Shown: in pieces, positions 1 through 5,536 of the stretch
Numbering within the stretch: position 1 is the first letter of the stretch
Layout: every line of letters starts with the position of its first letter
Assembly: GCA_028702045.1 (NCBI GenBank)
Contig: JAQVPP010000029.1
Location: 1 to 5,689 of the forward strand
Length of the DNA stretch: 5,689 bases
Direction of reading: 5' to 3'
From: Minisyncoccota bacterium
GTDB lineage: Bacteria; Patescibacteriota; Minisyncoccia; UBA6257; JAKLIH01
Notes under the pieces: generated by a model
What the model was told of the DNA's origin: nothing
Databases searched by the model: none
The model's input: the letters and a program-made list of their open reading frames with translations, nothing else
Position numbers and translations under genes: made by a program

Positions 1-192
1 TTGATTATTTTGATTAAAATCTTGTTGTGGAGCTTGTCCAAAATTTTGTCCTTGATTAAAATCTTGTTGTGGAGATTGTCCAAAGTTTTGTCCTTGATTA
101 AAATCTTGTTGTGGAGATTGTCCAAAGTTTTGTGAAGACATATCTCCTTGATTATTTTGATTAAAATCTTGTGAAGGATTTTGATTATTCAT
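1..192 (-). CDS. Gln/Asn-rich tandem-repeat protein, N-terminal part (runs off the window)
   Basis: An open frame of 64 codons starts at the ATG at 190-192 and continues past the left edge, so the C-terminus is missing. The visible part is almost entirely Q, N, F, G, D, S and P. It contains a 14-residue unit, roughly FGQSPQQDFNQGQN, in near-perfect tandem copies, flanked by QDFNQNNQ on both sides. There is no signal peptide or membrane segment in the visible part, and no UGA or Trp. Such sequence is low-complexity and probably disordered, either as a spacer before a folded or membrane domain or as a prion-like segment. I do not recognise a family. No Shine-Dalgarno precedes the ATG; the leader is A/T only. 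A candidate promoter lies at 245-273. Frame consistency through the repeats and the clean start make it likely coding; its function is unknown. Confidence 0.75.
   Translation of the reverse strand, partial: MNNQNPSQDFNQNNQGDMSSQNFGQSPQQDFNQGQNFGQSPQQDFNQGQNFGQAPQQDFNQNNQ
16..141 (-). repeat. 42-bp in-frame tandem repeat, three copies
   Basis: Three adjacent 42-bp units occupy 16-57, 58-99 and 100-141. The first two differ at only two bases, and the third diverges in its last third. The period is 14 codons, so copy-number change would keep the frame. A separate 25-bp stretch at 1-25 recurs identically at 148-172, so the array probably continues leftwards outside the window. Confidence 0.9.
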
Positions 193-244
193 ATTTATTT
201 TTTAAATATATTTATTTATATAAAAGTATATTTCATACATATAT

Positions 245-273
245 ATTTTAAAAGTTTTTTAAATAAATTGCAA
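245..273 (-). promoter_or_regulatory. candidate promoter of the Gln/Asn-rich gene
   Basis: On the minus strand, TTGCAA (273-268) and TAAAAT (250-245) are separated by 17 bp. The -10 matches the consensus at 5/6 positions and the -35 at 4/6. The inferred start is near 238, giving a leader of about 45 bases before the ATG at 192. The surroundings are nearly pure A/T, so chance matches are likely. Confidence 0.35.
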
Positions 274-327
274 GTATTTTTTAAAGAAAAAAATATATAT
301 AAAAAATAAATAACTTTATATGTTAAT

Positions 328-355
328 AAAAAAGGGAGACCTAAGTAGATCTCCC
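328..355 (-). terminator. intrinsic terminator after the small acidic ORF
   Basis: A 6-bp stem, GGGAGA paired with TCTCCC (334-339 with 350-355), has a 10-nt loop and is followed on the minus strand by six T (A-run 328-333). It lies 22 bp beyond the stop codon of the 41-codon ORF and before the candidate promoter of the next minus-strand gene. Confidence 0.8.
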
Positions 356-359
356 TATA

Positions 360-403
360 ACACTCCCGCTTATAAAATTAATAATCTTTACAAGTGGGAG
401 TGT
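360..403 (-). repeat. 12-bp inverted repeat spanning the small ORF stop codon
   Basis: ACACTCCCGCTT (360-371) pairs with AAGTGGGAGTGT (392-403) across a 20-nt loop that holds the TAA stop (378-380). Eleven pairs are Watson-Crick. The remaining pair is G.U if the plus strand is transcribed and C.A if the minus strand is. With the adjacent terminator hairpin it gives four arms containing CTCCC or GGGAG, which could pair in alternative ways, as in an attenuator. Confidence 0.7.
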
Positions 404-503
404 CATCAGTGAAAAAGAATAAAGTTCCTGGGTCTAGTGTCTCCGTGTCTGGAGACTGATCCAAGTCGGGTATTAGACAATCAGGAATGTCATCATAAGG
501 CAT
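378..503 (-). CDS. small acidic protein, 41 codons, unknown function
   Basis: The start ATG at 501-503 is preceded by a consensus Shine-Dalgarno, AGGAGG (516-511), with 7-nt spacing; this decides the start over two in-frame upstream ATGs. The peptide has ten Asp, one Glu, six Pro, two Cys (C9, C38), three consecutive Phe (29-31) and only one Lys, so it is very acidic. There is no signal peptide or membrane helix. Its codons (CCC, GAC, ACG, GAG, CAG) are richer in G/C than those of its neighbours, and it sits in a G/C-richer island that also holds several GGAGAC/GTCTCC inverted segments. Alternatives are a leader peptide of an attenuator, a peptide acting as a nucleic-acid mimic, or a structured non-coding RNA that happens to hold an ORF. 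I do not recognise a family. Confidence 0.55.
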   Translation of the reverse strand: MPYDDIPDCLIPDLDQSPDTETLDPGTLFFFTDDTPTCKDY

Positions 504-510
504 ATTATTA

Positions 511-516
511 CCTCCT
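511..516 (-). promoter_or_regulatory. strong Shine-Dalgarno site of the small acidic ORF
   Basis: AGGAGG is read on the minus strand, 7 nt before the ATG at 503. It stands out because the other starts in the window (192, 632, 2110, 5277, 5625) have no comparable site. Confidence 0.75.
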
Positions 517-531
517 GTAAAATTATAATTC

Positions 532-549
532 ATACTATATATATAGTAT
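532..549. promoter_or_regulatory. perfect palindrome, possible operator
   Basis: ATACTATATATATAGTAT is a perfect 18-bp palindrome. It overlaps a possible minus-strand -10 (TATACT, 550-545) and lies between the divergent infB and small-ORF starts. Closely related palindromes occur at 2700-2725 and 5537-5554. The regulator is unknown. Confidence 0.4.
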
Positions 550-571
550 ACACAAAAATATAAAAAATCAA
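545..571 (-). promoter_or_regulatory. weak candidate promoter of the small acidic ORF
   Basis: TTGATT (571-566) and TATACT (550-545) on the minus strand are 15 bp apart, shorter than ideal. The resulting start near 538 would leave the Shine-Dalgarno at 516-511 inside the transcript. The TATAAT at 527-522 is too close to that site to be the promoter, since transcription would begin inside it. Confidence 0.25.
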
Positions 572-574
572 ATT

Positions 575-603
575 TTGACATTTCCCTCCTTTTAGTATAT
601 AAT
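575..603 (+). promoter_or_regulatory. consensus sigma-70-type promoter of infB-rbfA-tRNA-Cys
   Basis: TTGACA (575-580), a 17-bp spacer and TATAAT (598-603) match the consensus at every position. Transcription should start near 610, leaving a leader of about 22 bases without a Shine-Dalgarno before the infB ATG at 632. Confidence 0.9.
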
Positions 604-631
604 AAAAGCAATAAAAAATAAGCTAGTTATT

Positions 632-2089
632 ATGGAAAATAGAGCACCAGTTGTAGTTGTTATGGGTCATATTGATCACGGAAAAACAACTCTTTTAGAT
701 TACATCAGAAAAACCAAAGTAGCTTCATCTGAAAGTGGCTTAATTACTCAACATGTCGGAGCATATGAAGTAGAGGTCAAAGATAGCAAAATTACCTTCA
801 TCGATACTCCAGGACACGAGGCATTTTCCAGCATAAGAAAAAGAGGTACCAGTATGGCCGATATTGCCATATTAATCATAGCTGCAGATGAAAGCATCAA
901 GCCTCAAACAAGAGAGGCTATTTTCCATATAAAAAATAACAATATACCATATATAGTAGCAATTAATAAAATAGATAAGCCAGGAGTCAATTTAGAGAAA
1001 ATAAAAAATGACTTAGCTCAAGAAGAAATATATCTAGAAGGTAGAGGCGGAGATGTCCCCTATGTCGAGATATCAGCCTTGCGTGGAGATAACATAGATA
1101 GCTTACTAGAACTCATCTTATTAATAGCAGAGCTAAATGAACTCAAGGGAGACAGAGATACTTATGGCCAAGGCTTTATTATTGAATCTCAAATGGATCC
1201 AAAGCGTGGGATAGAGGCTACAGTAATCATAAAAAATGGAACAATCAATAAAGGAGATAAGATATACACACAAAATACAGAGGGCAAAGTAAAAATACTA
1301 GAATCTTTTAAAGGTGATAAGATTTCTTCTGCTAGCTTCTCTTCCCCAGTCAAGGTGGTAGGATTTACAGTATTGCCAAATCCAGGAGAGCAAATATTCT
1401 TTGGTAATGTACCAGAAGATATATTGGAGATAATTAAACAAGAAGAAGAAAATAAATGTGTGTCTCAGATAATAGGAGAAAATGAAAAAGAAATTATACC
1501 AATAATATCCAAAGCAGATGTGCTAGGTTCTTGCGAGGCTTTGCTTGAGTCATTAAAAACCTTGGCAAAAAAACTTGATGTCTCTTTCTATATATTAGAT
1601 AGTTCCACAGGAATTTTATCAGAAAAAGATGTAAAAAGAATGGACCCTAAAGAAGAAGTGGTTGTTCTTTGTTTCAGAACTAAGACAGATGACTATGCAA
1701 GTTCTTGCCTAAAGCAATCTAGCGCTCAAGTATTTCATGGTAACACTATATATGAACTTTTGACTCAACTAGAGAAATATATAGAAAATAAAGAAAAAGA
1801 GCCAGTAAAAGAACTATATGCAACAATAGAAGTGCTAGCTATATTTAACCCAGTCAAAGGTAATCAACTTGTAGGAGGAGAAGTAACTAAGGGGCAAGTA
1901 AAAATAAATTCTACTTTTGAGATCAAAAGAGAAGAAGAAACAATTGGTACAGGTAAAGTGTTAAACATACAATGTGCTAAGGAAACAGTTAAGGAAATAG
2001 GTTTTCCAAATCAATGTGGAATTATCATAGATACAAAAACTCAAATAGAGCCAAAAGATATTCTAGAATTCTATAGCTTGAATAAATAA
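632..2089 (+). CDS. infB: translation initiation factor IF-2 (minimal form)
   Basis: IF2 is the GTPase that brings fMet-tRNA to the small ribosomal subunit and promotes subunit joining. The 485-residue product carries all G motifs: P-loop GHIDHGKT (12-19), switch I threonine in LITQHVGA (T39), DTPGH (58-62), NKID (112-115) and SAL (148-150). A beta-barrel domain II follows (about 170-265), then the linker domain III (about 275-380) and the C-terminal fMet-tRNA-binding barrel (about 390-485, ending GGEV...GTGKV...CGIII). The protein begins almost at the P-loop, so the long N-terminal domain of typical IF2 (roughly 700-900 residues in B. subtilis and E. coli) is absent. The usual EAGGITQ stretch reads ESGLITQ, with Leu replacing a Gly. 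There is no Trp and no UGA, and all 34 Gly codons are GGN. rbfA follows after 20 bases. Confidence 0.97.
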   Translation: MENRAPVVVVMGHIDHGKTTLLDYIRKTKVASSESGLITQHVGAYEVEVKDSKITFIDTPGHEAFSSIRKRGTSMADIAILIIAADESIKPQTREAIFHIKNNNIPYIVAINKIDKPGVNLEKIKNDLAQEEIYLEGRGGDVPYVEISALRGDNIDSLLELILLIAELNELKGDRDTYGQGFIIESQMDPKRGIEATVIIKNGTINKGDKIYTQNTEGKVKILESFKGDKISSASFSSPVKVVGFTVLPNPGEQIFFGNVPEDILEIIKQEEENKCVSQIIGENEKEIIPIISKADVLGSCEALLESLKTLAKKLDVSFYILDSSTGILSEKDVKRMDPKEEVVVLCFRTKTDDYASSCLKQSSAQVFHGNTIYELLTQLEKYIENKEKEPVKELYATIEVLAIFNPVKGNQLVGGEVTKGQVKINSTFEIKREEETIGTGKVLNIQCAKETVKEIGFPNQCGIIIDTKTQIEPKDILEFYSLNK

Positions 2090-2109
2090 AATAAATTTGA
2101 TATATTATT

Positions 2110-2418
2110 ATGGAGAAAATAGAAAAATTAAATACAACAATCCAAAGAGAGATAGCTAAAATCATAGAAAAAATTGATTTTAATTGTCTAGTAACCATCT
2201 CTAAAGTAGAGACAAACGATGCAAAAACAAAAGCCAATATTTTCATATCAGTCTTCCCTTTTAGTAAGATAGAAGAAGTGGCTAAAGAAATAGGTTCTTT
2301 ACAACACAAAATTCAAAAAGAATTTAATCAACTAGAGATAAAGACAAAGCCAAAATTAAATTTTTTCATAGATCCAAAAGCAGAAGAGATAGATACTAAT
2401 AATAAAATTAATATCTAA
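2110..2418 (+). CDS. rbfA: ribosome-binding factor A
   Basis: RbfA is a small KH-fold protein that binds the 30S subunit and assists late 16S rRNA maturation. The 102-residue length is slightly short for the family. The pattern fits: an N-terminal helix with EKIEKLNTTIQREIAKII (1-18), the strand LVTISKVETND (27-37) followed by KANIFISVFP (41-50), a helix around KEIGSLQHKIQKEF (59-72), and the closing PKLNFFIDPKAEEID (80-94), which corresponds to the PxLxFxxD signature. Its place directly behind infB is the classic infB-rbfA order. No truB, rpsO or nusA is visible nearby. The ATG has no Shine-Dalgarno; translation probably depends on coupling or on A-rich unstructured sequence. The stop is TAA, 4 bases before tRNA-Cys. 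Confidence 0.92.
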   Translation: MEKIEKLNTTIQREIAKIIEKIDFNCLVTISKVETNDAKTKANIFISVFPFSKIEEVAKEIGSLQHKIQKEFNQLEIKTKPKLNFFIDPKAEEIDTNNKINI

Positions 2419-2422
2419 TTAT

Positions 2423-2495
2423 GGTCACGTGGTGAAGTAGCTAACACACCGGTCTGCAAAACCGTCATTCGTGGGTGCAAGTCCCACCGTGACCT
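2423..2495 (+). tRNA. tRNA-Cys (GCA)
   Basis: The acceptor stem GGTCACG (2423-2429) pairs with CGTGACC (2488-2494). U73 (2495), the usual tRNA-Cys discriminator, follows. The anticodon loop CTGCAAA gives anticodon GCA, and the T stem is GTGGG/CCCAC. The 3' CCA is not encoded. The D stem is only three pairs, the anticodon stem has a C-T mismatch at its base, and the T loop is TGCAAGT with G instead of U at position 55. The gene starts 4 bases after the rbfA stop and has no obvious promoter of its own, so it is probably cut out of the infB-rbfA transcript. Confidence 0.93.
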
Positions 2496-2500
2496 CAATT

Positions 2501-2524
2501 AAAGATGTCTTTGGCATCTTTTTT
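2501..2524 (+). terminator. terminator of the infB-rbfA-tRNA-Cys unit
   Basis: AAAGATG (2501-2507) pairs with CATCTTT (2515-2521) around a 7-nt loop, and the T run continues to 2524. It lies 5 bases after tRNA-Cys. Confidence 0.8.
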
Positions 2525-2532
2525 AATATAAC

Positions 2533-2555
2533 AAAAAACACCTATCTAATAGGTG
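2533..2555 (-). terminator. terminator of tRNA-His
   Basis: The stem CACCTA (2539-2544) / TAGGTG (2550-2555) is followed on the minus strand by six T (A-run 2533-2538). It closes the tRNA-His transcript, which converges on the tRNA-Cys operon. The two terminators are back to back, 8 bases apart. Confidence 0.85.
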
Positions 2556-2585
2556 CTAACATATACACAACTTATCCACAATATG

Positions 2586-2660
2586 GGTGGCATATGGGAT
2601 TCGAACCCATGACCTCCTGCTCCACAAACAGGCGCTCTAACCAGCTGAGCTAATGCCACC
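2586..2660 (-). tRNA. tRNA-His (GTG)
   Basis: Read on the minus strand, the acceptor stem GTGGCAT pairs with ATGCCAC, the D arm begins TAGCTCAGCTGGTTAGAGC, the anticodon loop TTGTGGA gives anticodon GTG, and the T arm contains the canonical GGTTCGAATCC core. A G at 2660 is the encoded G-1 and faces C73 at 2586, the identity pair of bacterial tRNA-His. The 3' CCA is not encoded in full. Confidence 0.95.
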
Positions 2661-2670
2661 ATGTAAATAT

Positions 2671-2699
2671 AATATACACTATTCTAAAAAAATAATCAA
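2671..2699 (-). promoter_or_regulatory. promoter of tRNA-His
   Basis: TTGATT (2699-2694), a 17-bp spacer and TATATT (2676-2671) on the minus strand. The predicted start near 2664 is only a few bases before the tRNA 5' end. Confidence 0.6.
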
Positions 2700-2725
2700 T
2701 ACTATATATACTGATATATATAGTA
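2700..2725. repeat. AT-rich inverted repeat upstream of the tRNA-His promoter
   Basis: TACTATATATA (2700-2710) and TATATATAGTA (2715-2725) are perfect 11-bp inverted arms around a 4-bp centre. It shares the TACTATATA half-site with the palindromes at 532-549 and 5537-5554, and it abuts the tRNA-His -35. Confidence 0.6.
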
Positions 2726-2741
2726 GCAAAAGAAGTAAAAT

Positions 2742-2770
2742 AAAAAAAAGAGACCGAAGTCTCTTTTTTC
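2742..2770 (-). terminator. terminator of the surface-protein gene
   Basis: Read on the minus strand, AAGAGAC-TTCG-GTCTCTT forms a stem closed by a C(UUCG)G tetraloop, followed by a long T run (A-run 2742-2749). It begins just past the tandem TAA-TAG stop at 2775-2770. The A and T runs on both sides would let it also work from the other strand. Confidence 0.9.
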
Positions 2771-2772
2771 TA

Positions 2773-5277
2773 TTATTTTATCTTTCTTGCTTGTTTAGCT
2801 AATTTTTTCTTTTCAGTACTTTTTTTAATTTTTTGAACAAGTTCTTTACCTTTTTCATTCTTAGTTAAATAGAATCATAAACCAGTAGCAACTAAAAGAT
2901 TAGTAATAATTAATGCTCAGAAAGTATCTCATGGGCCTGTTTCAATATATCCAGATCCATACATAGCATTTACTACTACTGATGCACTGTCTATAACTTC
3001 AGAGTAATTATTTGATCTAACTTGTACCTTATTAAGCAACATACTATATACATTAGTATTACTATATAGGTAAGCATTTAAATTAATAGTAACAGTTTGT
3101 TGTGGCTTAAGTGTTCCTAAGATAATACCACTAGTAGCAATACCATCTACATTAGTTATTCCATTTATCTTAGTACTACCAGTTACATACATCAAAGGTG
3201 TTGGTATAGGATCATACACAACAACATTTTGTATAGTAGAGTTTGAGTTATTTCTAATTACAATCTCATACTCAACATATTCACCAGATCTAGCATTTGT
3301 AGATTCTACAAACATGTATTCCCCTCTTGTTATATTTCTAACCTTTTTATCAACAGAAATAGGATTAGAATAATTATAATTAGGCCCATGGTAGTAAGGA
3401 TCAACTTCTAGATAAGCAGTGTCAGTTACTGTTTGTCCATTAGTTCCATAACAAGTAATAGTAAATTGTGTATTTTGTGAAGGAGATACAGTCTCAGATC
3501 CATTAGTACTTTTATTTCCAGATCAGTATGAAGGATTACTATCAGCATAACAATAATTTACATCATATGAATCTCAGTGTAATATAGTAGATTCTCCTTG
3601 CCTAATAACATTCCTATCTAAATATAAATTAACATAAGGGTTTCCATCATCAACAGAAACTGTGACACTGTCGCTTGCACTCTGGCTACCATTATAACAA
3701 GTAATAGTAAATGTAGTAGTTTGTGTTAATCTTCTACTCTCATTGCCATTAAGTGATTTAGTTCCAGATCATCCATTAGAAGCTATACAGTATGTAGCAT
3801 TGTTTGAGCTTCAAGATAATATTGTATTACTTCCAGACTGTATACGTAAAGGATTAGCTTCTAAATTAACAGTTGGTTTTTGTATATTACAATATGATTG
3901 ACATGTGCTTAAAGATGTATAGGCTCCATTATTATCAGTATAACATTGTCCACTATTTACATTACAAGAATAACGAGTAGTAATTTTTTGATAACAATTA
4001 TTTTGACAATTAGACAAGCTTAAGTAAACTCCATTATTATCAGTATAACATTGTCCACTAGTAGCATTACATGAATACCTTACTTGTGGTGATGTAGGTG
4101 GAACATATGGATTACAGTTAGAATTACATGTACTTAATGATGTATATGCTCCATAAGTGTCTACATAACATTGGCCTGTTACAGAGTTACATGAATAACG
4201 TGATTGTGGTGATGTAGGTGGAACATATGGATTACAGTTTGCATTACATGTACTTAATGATGTATATATACCAGACGCACTTGTATAACATTGTCCTGAA
4301 TATGTATCACATGAGTATCTTGTTTGTGGTGGATAATATGGAGGAGTTGTTGGTGGTGTATATTTAGTACAGTTAGAATTACATGAACTTAATGATGTGT
4401 AGTACCCATTACTATCTGCATAACATTGTCCTGTACTTTGGTTACATGAATATCTTGTTTGCGGTGTATCTTTTTGACAAAAAGAATTACACAAGCTTAA
4501 AGAAAAATAATTTCCAAATGAATCTGCATAACATTGTCCTGTACTTTGGTTACATGAGTATTTAGTTTGAGGAGTATCTTTCTCACATGCAAGATTGCAG
4601 TAGTCTAAAGAAGTATATACTCCAAATGAATCTACATAGCATTGTCCTGTAGATGTATTACAGCTATACCTTGATGAAGGTTTTTCACAAACAGAATTAC
4701 AAAAACTTAATGATGTGTAATACCCATTACTATCTGCATAACATTGTCCTGTACTTTGGTTACATGAATATCTTGCATCTGGTGTTGTTGGAGGTGGTGT
4801 AGTTGGACTTGTTGAACAAGCAAAGTTTAAAGGAATAATTTTATCAGTTCCATTAAAGCTATAACATACTCCCCCAGTATAATCAGATGGGTTAACACAT
4901 TGTCATACAGAAACAACTAAATGAGTTGATCCGCAATTTTCAAATTCTTTAGCAACTTTATCTCCAGAATAACTTGGAAGTGTTATTGTGTTAAAGTCAC
5001 CTAATAACATATTAGGTTCATAAACTTGTTTAAGACTTGGTATAGTTAAACTTACCAAAGCATAATCAATTTTATATGCTTTAGGGCAATCAATTAATTT
5101 TACCTTTACTGGGAAAGATTGATTATTGTAAATCACCTGTCCATTTGTTGGAGCTATAACTTCAAACCTACATGCACCAATAGCTTGTGCATCATTTGCA
5201 AAAGTTAAAAGCATAATAAAAGCAAAACAAAGAATTGCTCAAAAATAAAAAACTTTATTTATTTTTTTGTTAAACAT
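2773..5277 (-). CDS. secreted, membrane-anchored cysteine-rich repeat surface protein, UGA read as Trp
   Basis: A single 834-codon frame from the ATG at 5277 to TAA at 2775-2773 (TAG follows), interrupted only by nine UGA. UGG is never used. Order of parts: signal peptide (1-32, ending AQA); Ig-like N-terminal region (33-158); Pro/Thr linker; eight repeats with spacing C-x6-C-x13-C-x3-C (169-463); two Ig-like repeats with ILSWSS...NGWSG and ILHWDS...SYWSG (about 469-620); a DUF11-like domain (about 640-775) with RSGEYVEYEIVIRNNS and VVVYDPIPTPLMYV; the sequence ETGPWDTFW leading into a TM helix (about 786-804); and a Lys-rich cytoplasmic tail. The UGAs encode W13, W125, W489, W503, W568, W585, W783, W787 and W801; four lie on expected Trp sites of the Ig-like repeats. 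The likely role is attachment or contact at the cell surface, with disulfide-stabilised modules forming a stalk. Ligand and partner are unknown. Read with the standard code it would break into several false ORFs. Confidence 0.92.
3889..4773 (-). repeat. array of eight 29-residue four-cysteine repeats
   Basis: Units begin at residues 169, 203, 239, 276, 320, 360, 400 and 435. Each starts K/R-Y-S-C, then x-x-x-S/T-G-Q-C-Y, a G-x-Y core, S-L and C-x3-C. Linkers vary from 5 to 15 residues and are Pro/Thr-rich or carry KDTPQT. At DNA level the middle units have a 120-bp period (4081-4140 and 4201-4260 nearly identical). Positions 4391-4457 and 4709-4775 match over 67 bp with one difference. This points to recent duplication or gene conversion. 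Confidence 0.93.
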
Positions 5278-5306
5278 ATTTTAAATTTAATGTTTTAATT
5301 AGTTTT

Positions 5307-5335
5307 ATTATATCAATGTTTATGAATATTGTCAA
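5307..5335 (-). promoter_or_regulatory. consensus sigma-70-type promoter of the surface-protein gene
   Basis: TTGACA (5335-5330), a 17-bp spacer and TATAAT (5312-5307) on the minus strand match the consensus at every position. The start should be near 5300, giving a leader of about 23 bases with no Shine-Dalgarno before the ATG at 5277. It has the same architecture as the infB promoter. Confidence 0.9.
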
Positions 5336-5495
5336 TATAATTGGCATTTTTTAATTTTTAAAAAAAGAGACAAAAACAAAAAACATTCTAATAAAAAAAT
5401 AAAACAAAAAATTAACCAACTAAGGCTCGCAGATCTATCTTCTATATATAGTATAAAGCCACAATAAAAAGAGCTGCAAACAATAAGATAAAAAT
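5336..5495. other. intergenic spacer with no recognisable gene
   Basis: This is part of the 347-bp gap between the divergent genes starting at 5277 and 5625. It is A-rich on the plus strand, and no ORF with a credible start, no tRNA and no clear terminator is visible. It contains TATATATAGTATA (5445-5457), a variant of the palindrome half-site seen at 532, 2700 and 5537, without a matching -35 upstream. A small RNA cannot be excluded. Confidence 0.5.
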
Positions 5496-5524
5496 TTTAC
5501 AAATGGATTGCCATAATATATAGT
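5496..5524 (+). promoter_or_regulatory. candidate promoter of the plus-strand gene at 5625
   Basis: TTTACA (5496-5501), a 17-bp spacer and TATAGT (5519-5524); both boxes match the consensus at 5/6 positions. The predicted start near 5531 lies just before the palindrome at 5537-5554 and leaves a leader of roughly 95 bases, long for this window. Confidence 0.45.
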
Positions 5525-5536
5525 ATACAAAATAAT

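Noticed and set aside
1..172. CRISPR-like array
   Set aside because: The repeats are directly adjacent 42-bp units without unique spacers, and they keep an open frame.
522..527. TATAAT on the minus strand as the -10 of the small ORF
   Set aside because: Transcription would begin around 515, inside the Shine-Dalgarno at 516-511, and there is no -35 at the proper distance.
504..611. Upstream starts giving a 77- or 67-residue version of the small ORF
   Set aside because: The ATG at 581-579 with its AGGAGG overlaps the infB -35 and spacer (575-597) and has only 3-nt spacing. The internal ATG at 503 has the ideal site.
2025..2309. 94-codon minus-strand ORF
   Set aside because: Antisense to the end of infB and most of rbfA, both clearly real; no promoter or ribosome site of its own.
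2471..2653. 60-codon plus-strand ORF
   Set aside because: It runs through tRNA-Cys and the antisense of tRNA-His; its translation is the usual false ORF seen across tRNA genes.
4383..4565. 60-codon plus-strand ORF with an internal repeat
   Set aside because: It is the mirror image of the cysteine-repeat units on the other strand.
2773..5277. Reading UGA as glycine (code 25)
   Set aside because: The Gly reading would leave 834 residues without any Trp and remove the Trp sites of both Ig-like repeats. None of the 34 Gly codons of infB is UGA, although code-25 organisms use it for Gly.
2773..5277. A decayed pseudogene with several nonsense mutations
   Set aside because: All nine interruptions are UGA, none is UAA or UAG, the frame is never shifted, and signal peptide, domains, anchor, promoter and terminator are all intact.
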